DNA of 64,000 nt from positions 1 to 64,000 of the forward strand of contig NZ_JACIGJ010000010.1 in the NCBI RefSeq assembly GCF_014197855.1, in the 5' to 3' direction. Position numbers and translations under genes: made by a program. Of the stretch, positions 16,718-24,975 are shown in pieces. Origin of the DNA: Roseospira marina (GTDB lineage: Bacteria; Pseudomonadota; Alphaproteobacteria; Rhodospirillales; Rhodospirillaceae). The notes beneath the pieces were generated by a model. The model had not been told where the DNA came from. It saw nothing but the letters and a program-made list of their open reading frames with translations, and made no database searches. Numbering within the stretch: position 1 is the first letter of the stretch; each line of letters starts with the position of its first letter.

Positions 16718-19048
16718 ATGACCGATCCGTTCGACCTGACCGACGACGACCTGGACGCGGCGCCCGGCGATCCCGAGACCCCGCCGCCCGAGCCCCCCTG
16801 GCTGGCGGGGCTCAACCCGGAACAGCGACGCGCGGTGGAGACCCTGGACGGCCCGGTGCTGGTTCTGTCCGGGGCGGGCACCGGCAAGACGCGGGTGCTC
16901 ACCACGCGGATCGCACACATCCTGCATCTGCGCCGCGCCCAGCCGTGGCGCGTTCTGGCGGTGACCTTTACCAACCGCGCCGCGCGGGAGATGCGCGAAC
17001 GTCTGGCCGCCATGATCGGGCCGGTGGCCGAAAGCGTCTGGCTGGGCACCTTCCACGCCCTGTCGCTGCGCATGCTGCGCCGCCACGCCGAGAAGGTCGG
17101 CCTGCGCGACGGCTTCAGCATCCTCGACGCCGACGACCAGCTTCGGCTGCTCAAGCAGCTCATGGTCGACGCCAACATGGACCCCAAGCGCGACCCGCCC
17201 AAGGCGCTGATGGGCCGCATCCAGCGCTGGAAGGATCGCGGCCTCACCCCCGACCGCGTGCCCGACGCGGATGCGCGCGAGGGCGCCGCGCGACGCGCGC
17301 GGGAGCTGTATACGCGCTATCAAACGCGGTTGCTGGAGCTGAACGCCTGCGACTTCGGCGACCTGCTGTTGCACACCCTGGCCATCCTTCAGGCCCATCC
17401 GGACATCGCCGCCGAGTACCAACGCAAGTTCGACTACATCCTGGTGGACGAGTACCAGGACACCAACGTGGCGCAGTACCTGTGGCTGCGGCTGCTGGCC
17501 GCCGGGCACCGCAATCTGTGCTGCGTGGGCGACGACGACCAGTCGATCTACTCCTGGCGCGGCGCCGAAGTCGGCAACATCCTGCGCTTCGATACCGACT
17601 ACCCGGGCGCGGCCGTGGTCCGGCTGGAGCGCAACTACCGCTCCACGCCCACCATCCTGGGCGCGGCCGCCGGGCTGATCCGGCACAACACCGACCGCCT
17701 GGGCAAGGACCTGATCGCCGCTGGGGCCGCCGCCGACGATCCGGACGTGCGCAAGGTCACGGTGCGCGGCCTGTGGGACGGCGAGGCGGAAGCCCGCTGG
17801 GTGGTCGAGGAAATCGAGGCCCTGGGCCACGAGATGCGCGGAAGCGGCAATGGCACCGGCAATGCCGCCGCCGGCACCGCCATCCTGGTCCGCGCCACCT
17901 TCCAGATGCGCGAGTTCGAAGACCGCCTGATGACCTGCGGCGTGCCCTATCATGTGATCGGCGGCCCGCGGTTCTATGAGCGGCTGGAGATCCGCGACGC
18001 ACTGGCCTACCTGCGCTTGGTCGCCCAGCCCGACGACGACCTCGCGTTCGAGCGCATCGTGAACACACCCAAGCGCGGCCTGGGCGAGACCAGCCTTCAA
18101 ACGTTGCAGATCATGGCCCGCGCCGCCGGCATTCCGCTCCTGGCCGCCGCCCGCGATCTGGCCGCCAGCGACGAGTTGAAGCCGCGCGCCCGCACCGCGC
18201 TGGGGGCGTTTGTCGCCGATGTGGACCGCTGGCGCGCCCTGGTCGGCGGCATGCCACCGTCCGAGGTGTGCGCCACCATCCTGGAGGAAAGCGGCTACGC
18301 CGCCATGTGGAAGGCGGATAAGAGCCCCGAGGCCCCGGGCCGGGTCGAGAACCTGGAGGAACTGGTCGGCGCGGTGGCCGAGTTCGAGACGCTCGACGCC
18401 TTCCTGGAGCACATCGCCCTGGTGATGGAGACGGAGAGCAAGGGTGCTGCCGCCGGGGTCACCCTGATGACCCTGCACGCCGCCAAGGGGCTGGAGTTCG
18501 ACGTCGTGTTCCTGCCCGGGTGGGAAGAGGACCTGTTCCCGCACAAGCGCGCCCTGGACGAGGGTGGCCAGGCCTCGCTGGAAGAAGAGCGGCGGCTGGC
18601 CTATGTCGGCCTGACCCGGGCGCGCACCCGGGCGTTCGTGTCCTTCGCCGCCAACCGCCGCATCTTCAACAACTGGCAGGCCTCGATGCCCAGCCGGTTC
18701 GTCGACGAACTGCCCGACGCCTTCGTCGACAAGACCAGCGACACGGGCCTCTACGGCGCCGTGACCGCCGGCTTCGCCGAGGAGTTCGGCGGCTGGGGCA
18801 CCCGCCATCCCCGCCGCACCCTGGCGGCCGGATCGGGCGGGAGCGCCGGGCGGGTGGCCCCGGGCACCGGAACCTGGAAGGTGCGCGACCGCTCCGGCGA
18901 CGGCCAGGGCATCCGCGTGGGCCAGCGGGTGTTTCACCAGAAGTTCGGCTACGGCACGGTGCAATCGGCGGAGGGCGGCAAACTGGCGGTGAACTTCGAA
19001 AAAGCCGGCCGCAAGACCGTCGTCGCCGGGTTCGTCGAACCGGCGTAA
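16718..19048 (+). CDS. uvrD: ATP-dependent DNA helicase UvrD/PcrA
   Basis: 776 residues from the ATG at 16718 (the frame is open upstream but not family-like). Superfamily 1A helicase motifs are in order: LNPEQRRAVET (Q motif), SGAGTGKTRVLTTRI (Walker A), VTFTNRAAREMRERL, LGTFHALSLRMLR, FDYILVDEYQDTN (motif II), VGDDDQSIYSWRGAE (motif III), LERNYRST (IV), VTLMTLHAAKGLEFDVVFLPG (V) and EERRLAYVGLTRAR (VI). The C-terminal tail (about 730-776) has the RVFHQKFGYGTV Tudor-like fold that contacts RNA polymerase. It unwinds DNA 3'-5' in excision and mismatch repair. Confidence 0.96.
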   Translation: MTDPFDLTDDDLDAAPGDPETPPPEPPWLAGLNPEQRRAVETLDGPVLVLSGAGTGKTRVLTTRIAHILHLRRAQPWRVLAVTFTNRAAREMRERLAAMIGPVAESVWLGTFHALSLRMLRRHAEKVGLRDGFSILDADDQLRLLKQLMVDANMDPKRDPPKALMGRIQRWKDRGLTPDRVPDADAREGAARRARELYTRYQTRLLELNACDFGDLLLHTLAILQAHPDIAAEYQRKFDYILVDEYQDTNVAQYLWLRLLAAGHRNLCCVGDDDQSIYSWRGAEVGNILRFDTDYPGAAVVRLERNYRSTPTILGAAAGLIRHNTDRLGKDLIAAGAAADDPDVRKVTVRGLWDGEAEARWVVEEIEALGHEMRGSGNGTGNAAAGTAILVRATFQMREFEDRLMTCGVPYHVIGGPRFYERLEIRDALAYLRLVAQPDDDLAFERIVNTPKRGLGETSLQTLQIMARAAGIPLLAAARDLAASDELKPRARTALGAFVADVDRWRALVGGMPPSEVCATILEESGYAAMWKADKSPEAPGRVENLEELVGAVAEFETLDAFLEHIALVMETESKGAAAGVTLMTLHAAKGLEFDVVFLPGWEEDLFPHKRALDEGGQASLEEERRLAYVGLTRARTRAFVSFAANRRIFNNWQASMPSRFVDELPDAFVDKTSDTGLYGAVTAGFAEEFGGWGTRHPRRTLAAGSGGSAGRVAPGTGTWKVRDRSGDGQGIRVGQRVFHQKFGYGTVQSAEGGKLAVNFEKAGRKTVVAGFVEPA

Positions 19049-19051
19049 ATC

Positions 19052-19111
19052 GGGCCAGCCTAATCTGGACCGGCCTAATCCGGGCCGGCCGAGTCTCGAC
19101 CGGCCCGGCTT
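19052..19111. repeat. Four degenerate 15-base tandem repeats after uvrD
   Basis: Units at 19052-19066, 19067-19081, 19082-19096 and 19097-19111 share the form GGNCCGGCCNAATCT with a few changes. They begin three bases after the uvrD stop codon. A 15-base period would encode a pentapeptide repeat, but no frame here belongs to a convincing gene. Confidence 0.7.
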
Positions 19112-19413
19112 CGATTCGGGCGCGGAAGCGCGCGTTTCGATGACTCTCGCATCACGCCCATTGCGATTGGGCGCGCGTGCGACGCCACGCTCGCGACGCA
19201 CACCCCGCCCGCGCCACACGTCGGAACGCCGCTTTTTTTTCGGCGCCTCCATGCCCAACGTCATCCCTCGGACACCATGCCCCACCCCCCTGCGGCACGC
19301 GGCCCCACCCCATCGGGCCGGATCTGCGCCGCCGGAGTGCCTTGATTTCGCGGCCTTGCCGCGCCATACGATGGCCGGCGGGGGCGCGTACGCCGAGGCA
19401 AAGACCTCAACTG

Positions 19414-19447
19414 TTTCGCTTTCTCGATATTTTCGCTTTCTCGATAT
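19414..19447. repeat. Perfect 17-base tandem duplication
   Basis: The 17 bases TTTCGCTTTCTCGATAT occur twice without a gap or mismatch (19414-19430, 19431-19447), ending 20 bases upstream of the predicted -35 box of the chemoreceptor promoter. The position suits an activator site, but no regulator can be named. Confidence 0.9.
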
Positions 19448-19467
19448 ATTGCGTCAAATTTTTGAAT

Positions 19468-19496
19468 TTGAACAGGATCGGGCCGTCCCCTATAAA
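19468..19496 (+). promoter_or_regulatory. Predicted sigma-70-type promoter of the globin-like MCP
   Basis: TTGAAC (19468-19473), a 17-base spacer and TATAAA (19491-19496), in locally AT-rich DNA. Start of transcription near 19503 would give a leader of about 115 bases. Confidence 0.65.
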
Positions 19497-19559
19497 GACA
19501 ATAGGATAGCCGAAATCGGATTCCAGATTGGCCATCTTCTGACTTCACGCATTTCCAAT

Positions 19560-19602
19560 GAATAAAGACATCATGATCGACAACAGATCTTGGTCTTTAT
19601 TC
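19560..19602 (+). promoter_or_regulatory. Leader hairpin next to the ribosome binding site
   Basis: A perfect 10-base inverted repeat, GAATAAAGAC (19560-19569) with its complement at 19593-19602. The right arm ends two bases before AAGGAG (19605-19610). In mRNA this stem could crowd the Shine-Dalgarno site and modulate translation of the receptor. Confidence 0.55.
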
Positions 19603-19616
19603 CCAAGGAGAAAAAC

Positions 19617-20954
19617 ATGGCACGGCCGCTTGATCTCGATTTGCGCACTCGCCTCAAAGCCATGGGCCTTGATACGCCCACATGCCGTATTCTGGTGGAG
19701 TGCCGGCCTGTCATTGAAACGATTATCGATGACGCAATTCTGGAAAGCTACAAACTCATCCTGAATTATCCGGATGTTCAAAAAGCGTACTCGGGGATTC
19801 GCATCGAAGATGCGTGCGCGTCTCAGCGCAAGCACTGGCTCCATGATGTCTTTGCCGGTACGTTTGATGAACAGCAGATCCGGAATGGCGCCGATTTGTT
19901 CGCCAAGCGGCAACGCCAGGGTCTACCACTGCGCTGGTTCTTTGTGTTCTACGCCAACATGCTGCGCCGGTTCATTCTCGCCGTGCAGCCGCACTACCGG
20001 CGTGACAAAGACAAAATGCAAGCGGCAATCGATGCCCTGACCCGCGCCGTCATGTTCGAGATCGAGGTCGCGTCGGCGGCCTACATGCACTCCGCTCAGG
20101 AACAGGTTGCGGTCGCGCTCAAGGCGGCGGCCAGCGACTTCGAGCGGGAGGTGTTCGGCGTTGTCGAAGAGGTCTCCGGGTCGGTCCAGACGGTTTCGAC
20201 CGCCGCACAGGTCATGATCGACGCCGCGAACACGTCGGCGCGCGAGACCAGCGACGCGGCACAGGTGGCATCCCGCACGAGCGAGAACATCGGCGCTGTC
20301 GCCTCGGCGGCGGACCAGTTGTCCGCCTCCATCCAGGAAATTTCCGGTCAGATGGGCCAGGCGACGGACATCACGGACAAGGCGGTCCAGGAAGCCCAAC
20401 GGACGGACCAGCTCGTTCAGGGGCTGGCCGAGGCCGTGGGCAAGATCGGCGACGTGGTCAAACTGATCAACGACATCGCCAGCCAGACCAACCTGCTGGC
20501 CCTGAACGCAACCATAGAGGCCGCGCGCGCGGGCGACGCCGGCAAGGGCTTCGCGGTGGTCGCCAGCGAGGTCAAGAGCCTCGCCAACCAGACCTCGCGC
20601 GCCACCGACGAAATCTCCGGCCAGATCGCCGCGGTTCAGGGCGCGACCCGCGACGCCGTCGACGCGATTCAGGGCATCGGCGGGACCATTGGCAACATCA
20701 ACGCGATCTCGGCCACCGTTGCGTCCGCCGTGGAGGAACAGCGCGCCTCGACCCGGGAGATCGGCCGGCGCGTGGACGAGGCGGCGCAGGGGGGCCAGCA
20801 GGTCACCGCGACGATCGAACAGGTCAACGCCCTCGCCGAAAAGACCGACGGCACGGCGCAGGAGTTGTCCATGGCGGTCGGCACACTGTCCACGCAGACC
20901 GCCCTCCTCTCCAAACAGGTCGGCCAGTTCCTGGACCGGATCCGGTCCGACTAA
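19617..20954 (+). CDS. Soluble chemoreceptor with protoglobin-like sensor domain
   Basis: 445 residues from an ATG with AAGGAG seven bases upstream. Residues 1-170 match the globin-coupled-sensor/protoglobin domain (for example [19 protein letters not shown] at 70-88 and [11 protein letters not shown] at 102-112); residues about 190-445 are an MCP signalling domain with the hairpin tip [35 protein letters not shown]. No membrane segment, so it is cytoplasmic, like HemAT aerotaxis receptors. Aligning the GL-P-RW block places arginine 98 where haem-binding members have the proximal histidine, so it may not bind haem or may bind differently. It should signal to CheA/CheW, which are not in the window. 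Confidence 0.88.
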   Translation: MARPLDLDLRTRLKAMGLDTPTCRILVECRPVIETIIDDAILESYKLILNYPDVQKAYSGIRIEDACASQRKHWLHDVFAGTFDEQQIRNGADLFAKRQRQGLPLRWFFVFYANMLRRFILAVQPHYRRDKDKMQAAIDALTRAVMFEIEVASAAYMHSAQEQVAVALKAAASDFEREVFGVVEEVSGSVQTVSTAAQVMIDAANTSARETSDAAQVASRTSENIGAVASAADQLSASIQEISGQMGQATDITDKAVQEAQRTDQLVQGLAEAVGKIGDVVKLINDIASQTNLLALNATIEAARAGDAGKGFAVVASEVKSLANQTSRATDEISGQIAAVQGATRDAVDAIQGIGGTIGNINAISATVASAVEEQRASTREIGRRVDEAAQGGQQVTATIEQVNALAEKTDGTAQELSMAVGTLSTQTALLSKQVGQFLDRIRSD

Positions 20955-21354
20955 AGCATTGGACGTGACCGCTGACGCGCCGGACGCTCTATAGGTCTGA
21001 TGTTTAGGCACATCGTCGTTGCGACCGGCTCCATATCGCTCGGGATTTGCTCTCATCCCTGCCAACGCATGAGCCGACTCTATCCATCGCCAGGCCGGTG
21101 TGACCGCACCGGCGCGGCGACGTGGCCGAGGCGAGTGAGCGGCGGGGCCCGGTCACTCGCCGATCCGAAAAAGGGTCGCGACCTGCCGCGCTACCCCCAG
21201 CACCGACCGGCGCGGCAGGTTGCACGAACAGGACAAAAGAACACACCCATTGGGCAAATCGGCCTCTGGCGTTCTCCTGATCGTCACCGGCATCCTCACA
21301 CAGGGTCGGATTCTGTTCGTTCGACCACATGCGTACAAAAAAGGTGGAAACGTG
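20955..21354. other. Intergenic region between the two soluble chemoreceptor genes
   Basis: 400 bases with no credible gene on either strand. No terminator with a T tract and no clear promoter was found; AAGGTGG before 21355 is the ribosome binding site of the next gene. Confidence 0.5.
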
Positions 21355-22401
21355 ATGGCCAATGCCATGCTTGCGGAGGACCCCGCGCCCCCGGCCGTCG
21401 AACTGTCGGACATCATGGAACCGCAGTTCTGGCAACGGCTCCAAGACGCCTTTTCGAAGGCGACCGGCCTCGCCGCCGTGACGGTGGATACGGAAAAACC
21501 GGTCTCCAACCCCAGCAACTTCACCCGGTTCTGCATGGACCTCGTGCGCAAGAGCCCCGAGGGCCTGCGCCGCTGCATGGAGTGTGATCTGAACGGCGGC
21601 AAGCATTCGCGCGAAACCGGCCGGCCGTCGGTCTATGACTGCCACGCCGGGCTGGTCGACATGGCCGCCCCGATCATCGTGGACGGGGAGCAGGTCGGTT
21701 CGGTGATCGGCGGGCAGGTGCTGACCCAGGAGCCCGACGAGGCGGCATTCCGCCGCTATGCCGAAGAGTTGGACATCAACCCCGACACCTACATCGAGGC
21801 GCTGCGCGCGGTTCCTCGGACGACCCGCGCCCGGGTCGAGGCGGCGGCGGATCTGCTCTATCTGATCGCCACGGAAATCGGCAATACGTGGCACCAGCAG
21901 CGCACCATCGCGAATATTTCGGAAGCAATTCATTCGGATGTCGCCGGCATCCGCGACGCCACCGGCCAACTGCAAACCGACAGCGCCGCCACCCGCTCGA
22001 CCCAGACCGATCTGGAAGCAGGCATCACCGATATCCGCGCCACCCTGGAGAACATCAACGGGGTTCTGACCGGGATCCGCACCATCGCCGGGCAGACCCG
22101 CCTTCTGGGGCTGAACGCCTCCATCGAGGCGGCGCGGGCCGGACACGTCGGCCTGGGATTCAACATCATCGCGCAGGAGGTCCGGGCGCTGTCGGAGCAC
22201 TCCCGCCGCACGGTGGACGAGATCGAATCCTTCACCGCCAACATCCAGGCCGACACCGAGACCATCATCGGCGCTGTCTCCACCTTGGCCACGGCGCTCG
22301 ATCAGCAGGCGGCGTCCGTCGTGACACTGGAGGACGTGTGCGACCGCATCTCCCGCGACGCCATGGAAATCGGCGCCCTGGTCCAGAAGCGCCGGGACTG
22401 A
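21355..22401 (+). CDS. Soluble chemoreceptor with PocR-type sensor domain
   Basis: 348 residues from the ATG at 21355 (AAGGTGG upstream). Residues about 20-185 match the PocR ligand-binding domain, a PAS-like module, with its cysteine pattern: FCMDLVR, RCMECDLNGG, YDCHAGLVDMAAPI and GSVIGGQVL. These cysteines can hold a metal or act in redox sensing; other family members sense hydrocarbon-type ligands such as diols. Residues about 200-345 are a short MCP signalling domain (AGQTRLLGLNASIEAARAGHVGLGFNIIAQEVRALSEHS). No membrane helix or HAMP domain, so it is cytoplasmic. The signalling hairpin is shorter than in its neighbours. Confidence 0.87.
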   Translation: MANAMLAEDPAPPAVELSDIMEPQFWQRLQDAFSKATGLAAVTVDTEKPVSNPSNFTRFCMDLVRKSPEGLRRCMECDLNGGKHSRETGRPSVYDCHAGLVDMAAPIIVDGEQVGSVIGGQVLTQEPDEAAFRRYAEELDINPDTYIEALRAVPRTTRARVEAAADLLYLIATEIGNTWHQQRTIANISEAIHSDVAGIRDATGQLQTDSAATRSTQTDLEAGITDIRATLENINGVLTGIRTIAGQTRLLGLNASIEAARAGHVGLGFNIIAQEVRALSEHSRRTVDEIESFTANIQADTETIIGAVSTLATALDQQAASVVTLEDVCDRISRDAMEIGALVQKRRD

Positions 22402-22508
22402 AACCCTGACCCGTGAAGCGCCCCCGCACGGGCGCGCTCCCGTGCGGGACGGGGGCCGACCGGATCGGGGTGTCCCCCCGGTGCCCCTGGCGCCCACGCC
22501 TGCCGGCG

Positions 22509-24629
22509 TTACGACGCCAGCCGCACGGGCGTGGGGTCGGACTCGGTCGTCGAGGCGCGCACCACCCGGGTAACCGTGGTGCCGAAGTTGGTCACGGCCT
22601 CGTTCACCTCCCGCGACACCGTCTCCACCGTGTCGGCCGAGGCCTTGGCTCCGCTCGCCTCGTCGGCCACCGCCTCGATCAGGCGCGCGATCTCCTGCGT
22701 CATCTCGGTGCTTTGCTGGACGTTCGAGGCGATATCGCGAGTCGCCGTCATCTGTTCCGCGATCGCCTCGGCCACCGACCGGGTGATGGTGTTCATCTCC
22801 TCGATCGTGCCGCCGACGCCGCTGATGGCGGTGGCGGCCTGCCGCGAGACGGTCTGGATCTCCGACACGCGGGTCTGGATGTCGTTGGTCGAGCGTGCGG
22901 TCTGCTGGGCCAGCGATTTGACCTCGCTGGCGACCACCGCGAAGCCCTTGCCGGCGTCCCCCGCCCGGGCCGCTTCGATGGTGGCATTCAGGGCGAGCAG
23001 GTTGGTTTGATCGGCGATCTCCCCGATCAGCTTCACGACCTCGCCGATGCTGTCGCCGACGTCGCTCAAGCGGCCGACAACATCCTGGGTTTCCCGCGCC
23101 CGATCCACCGCCGTGTTGGCGATGTCCGCCGACTGGCGCACCTGCCCGCTGATGCGCTGGATCGAGGCGGCGAGCTGTTCCGCCGAAGCGGCCACGACCT
23201 GCGCGTTGGCCAGCGCCTGCTGCGTGGCCGTCGCGACGTTCGCGGCGTTGGTCGACACCCGCTCCGAGGACGCCTTGAGATGTTCGGCATCGCTGGTCAG
23301 GGTTTCGGCCAGGGCGCCCACCGCGTCCAGCGCCGCCTGGCTGGACGTTTCGATCGTGTCAGCCATCTCCCGCAGGGCCTGCCGCTGGTCGTCCTTGGCG
23401 CGCTGTTCCGCGCGCGCCTGTTCCTCGCGCAGGACATTGCGCTCCCGCGCGGCCTCCCGCAGCATCGCCAGCGTTTGCGCGAGCCGACCGATCTCGTCCG
23501 TGCGCTGCTGGCCGGTGATCGGCGCATCCAGATTCCCGGCGGCGACGGCCTCCATCGCCGCGGTGGTCCGCTGGATCGGCCGCGCGATTCCGCGCTGCGC
23601 GAACAGGGCGGCCCCGGCCACGGCGCCCAGGGACAGCGCCCCCATCGCGCCGGCGAGCCAAAGCTGACCGAAGGCCCGGTCGATCCCCTCCGCGATCGCG
23701 TCCACCACGGCGGCGGCGGCCGCTTCACCCGCCGCCCCAGTTGCGGCAATGCCGCGAGTCGCGGCCGCCAGCCACTCCGACGTCGTGACCGGATAGGCCC
23801 CGAAGCTCGACCCCGCCGCGTACACCGAATCGCGGGTGGCGACAAAACTCTCGTCGAACACCGCCCGGGCGTCCTGGACCGCGGTCGCGACAGTGGGGGA
23901 GAGTTGCCCCGCCCGCAGCAGGGCCGAGGCCCAGGTCGCCTCGATCACGCCGTCCGTCCGGTAGGCGGTTTCCTGCACCTGCCGCGTCAGCAGCGCCTTG
24001 GCGGCGATGACGCCCGCCAAAGTGCCGCGCTGACGCCCGGCGTACTCCGCGATCTCCCACAGTTCGGACCGCAGCTCGAACGATGTGACCAGATGGGGCG
24101 GGATCGACTCGGGCAGGGCGTTTTCCAGCGCCATGTTCAACGCCCCGGTCGCCATGATCAGGGCGGTCATACCCTGATCCCAGCTCTTGAGATGATCGCC
24201 GACCGCCCCGCCGTCGCGTGCCGCCATGACGGCATCGAGATCCTGACGGAGGGCGTTGACGGTCTCGCGGTGCCCCTCAACGGCGGACAGATACGGCCCA
24301 AGCGCGGACGTGTCCAACGCCCGGGCATGCTCCAAGGCCTCGCTCAGGCCGGTCATCGCCTCGGCGCGCGCGCTGTTCACCATCGCGATGGTGTCGGGGT
24401 CGGCCCCGGACAGGTCGTTGAGCACGCTGATGGCGGCACTGCGCTCGACGGCGAGCCCGGTGGCCGCGTCGACCAGGATCTGGGCCGCCGTGTTGATCCG
24501 TTCTGCGGTATAGTTGTCCTGGACACCCCGCCACGCGCCCCATCCGGTTAGACCTGCCTCGATCAACAGCCCGAGACTTAAGATGCCCACAATTGCCCCG
24601 ATCTTGTGGGTGAGAGATAACTGGAACAC
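22509..24629 (-). CDS. Membrane chemoreceptor with NIT-like periplasmic sensor
   Basis: 706 residues from a GTG at 24629 that has a near-ideal GGGAGGAGG six bases upstream; the frame is open for 45 more codons of AT-rich, non-conserved sequence. Order: transmembrane helix about 8-30, helical periplasmic domain about 35-320 with the two ERSAAISVL / [10 protein letters not shown] motifs of nitrate/nitrite-sensing (NIT) domains, second helix about 325-350, HAMP about 350-405, and MCP signalling domain about 420-690 ([38 protein letters not shown]). The NIT assignment is by motif only. It is read away from the antiporter gene and toward the PocR receptor. Confidence 0.9.
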   Translation of the reverse strand: MFQLSLTHKIGAIVGILSLGLLIEAGLTGWGAWRGVQDNYTAERINTAAQILVDAATGLAVERSAAISVLNDLSGADPDTIAMVNSARAEAMTGLSEALEHARALDTSALGPYLSAVEGHRETVNALRQDLDAVMAARDGGAVGDHLKSWDQGMTALIMATGALNMALENALPESIPPHLVTSFELRSELWEIAEYAGRQRGTLAGVIAAKALLTRQVQETAYRTDGVIEATWASALLRAGQLSPTVATAVQDARAVFDESFVATRDSVYAAGSSFGAYPVTTSEWLAAATRGIAATGAAGEAAAAAVVDAIAEGIDRAFGQLWLAGAMGALSLGAVAGAALFAQRGIARPIQRTTAAMEAVAAGNLDAPITGQQRTDEIGRLAQTLAMLREAARERNVLREEQARAEQRAKDDQRQALREMADTIETSSQAALDAVGALAETLTSDAEHLKASSERVSTNAANVATATQQALANAQVVAASAEQLAASIQRISGQVRQSADIANTAVDRARETQDVVGRLSDVGDSIGEVVKLIGEIADQTNLLALNATIEAARAGDAGKGFAVVASEVKSLAQQTARSTNDIQTRVSEIQTVSRQAATAISGVGGTIEEMNTITRSVAEAIAEQMTATRDIASNVQQSTEMTQEIARLIEAVADEASGAKASADTVETVSREVNEAVTNFGTTVTRVVRASTTESDPTPVRLAS

Positions 24630-24975
24630 GCGGTGCCTCCTCCCTGACGCATCACCCTGTTCATTCTTTTGTTCGCATTTTATTTTATTTTGCTCTTTTG
24701 ACTCGGCCCGTCTTCGCGAACCAAGCTTATGCCAATCCCATATATGTTTTAGGCCTGTCAACACGATAGTCGGATTGGCGTCGCCACTTTACAGCTTTGC
24801 CGCGCAGCGCGATCTTTACTTTAAGGTATTTAAATAATATATTTTTACCCTATACGTGCCTCTCCACGTCTGCGCTCGATCCCGACGGCCCCGCCCCAGC
24901 CGCCCTGCGCCGCCCGGTCGGAAACCGGTGGGGAAGTCGCTTCTCAAGCCCCGCGATTCCCGGTATGTCGACGTC
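24630..24975. other. AT-rich divergent region, chemoreceptor / antiporter
   Basis: 346 bases with two AT-rich blocks (about 24662-24700 and 24812-24850) in otherwise GC-rich DNA. It must hold the divergent promoters of the membrane chemoreceptor and the antiporter. I could not fix convincing -35/-10 pairs, and a sigma-54-like TGGCAT..TTGG near 24728 has the wrong spacing. Confidence 0.5.

Larger units (their letters stand above)
19049..19616. other. 568-base non-coding region upstream of the globin-like chemoreceptor
   Basis: No credible gene. It starts GC-rich with 15-base repeats after uvrD, contains a T8 run near 19223 without a good stem, then turns AT-rich from about 19410 with a perfect 17-base tandem duplication, a sigma-70-like promoter and a leader hairpin (separate entries). 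It is the longest non-coding stretch in the window. Confidence 0.7.

Noticed and set aside
19215-19232. T8 run after uvrD as its terminator
   Set aside because: Only a 3-base stem can be drawn directly before the T run.
16529-19285. A 918-codon open frame on the minus strand opposite uvrD, and similar long frames at 58960-62724 (+), 37936-40287 (+), 22413-24551 (+) and 440-2092 (+)
   Set aside because: They are mirror frames of strongly conserved genes on the other strand, rich in Arg/Gly/His/Val from high GC, with no domain signatures or ribosome binding sites.
24720-24740. Sigma-54-like promoter before the membrane chemoreceptor
   Set aside because: The TGGCA and TTGG elements are one base too close and the second lacks the conserved GC.
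24514-24837. 107-codon plus-strand frame over the start of the membrane chemoreceptor and the AT-rich region
   Set aside because: Overlaps the real gene's start antisense, has no ribosome binding site and no homologous-looking features.
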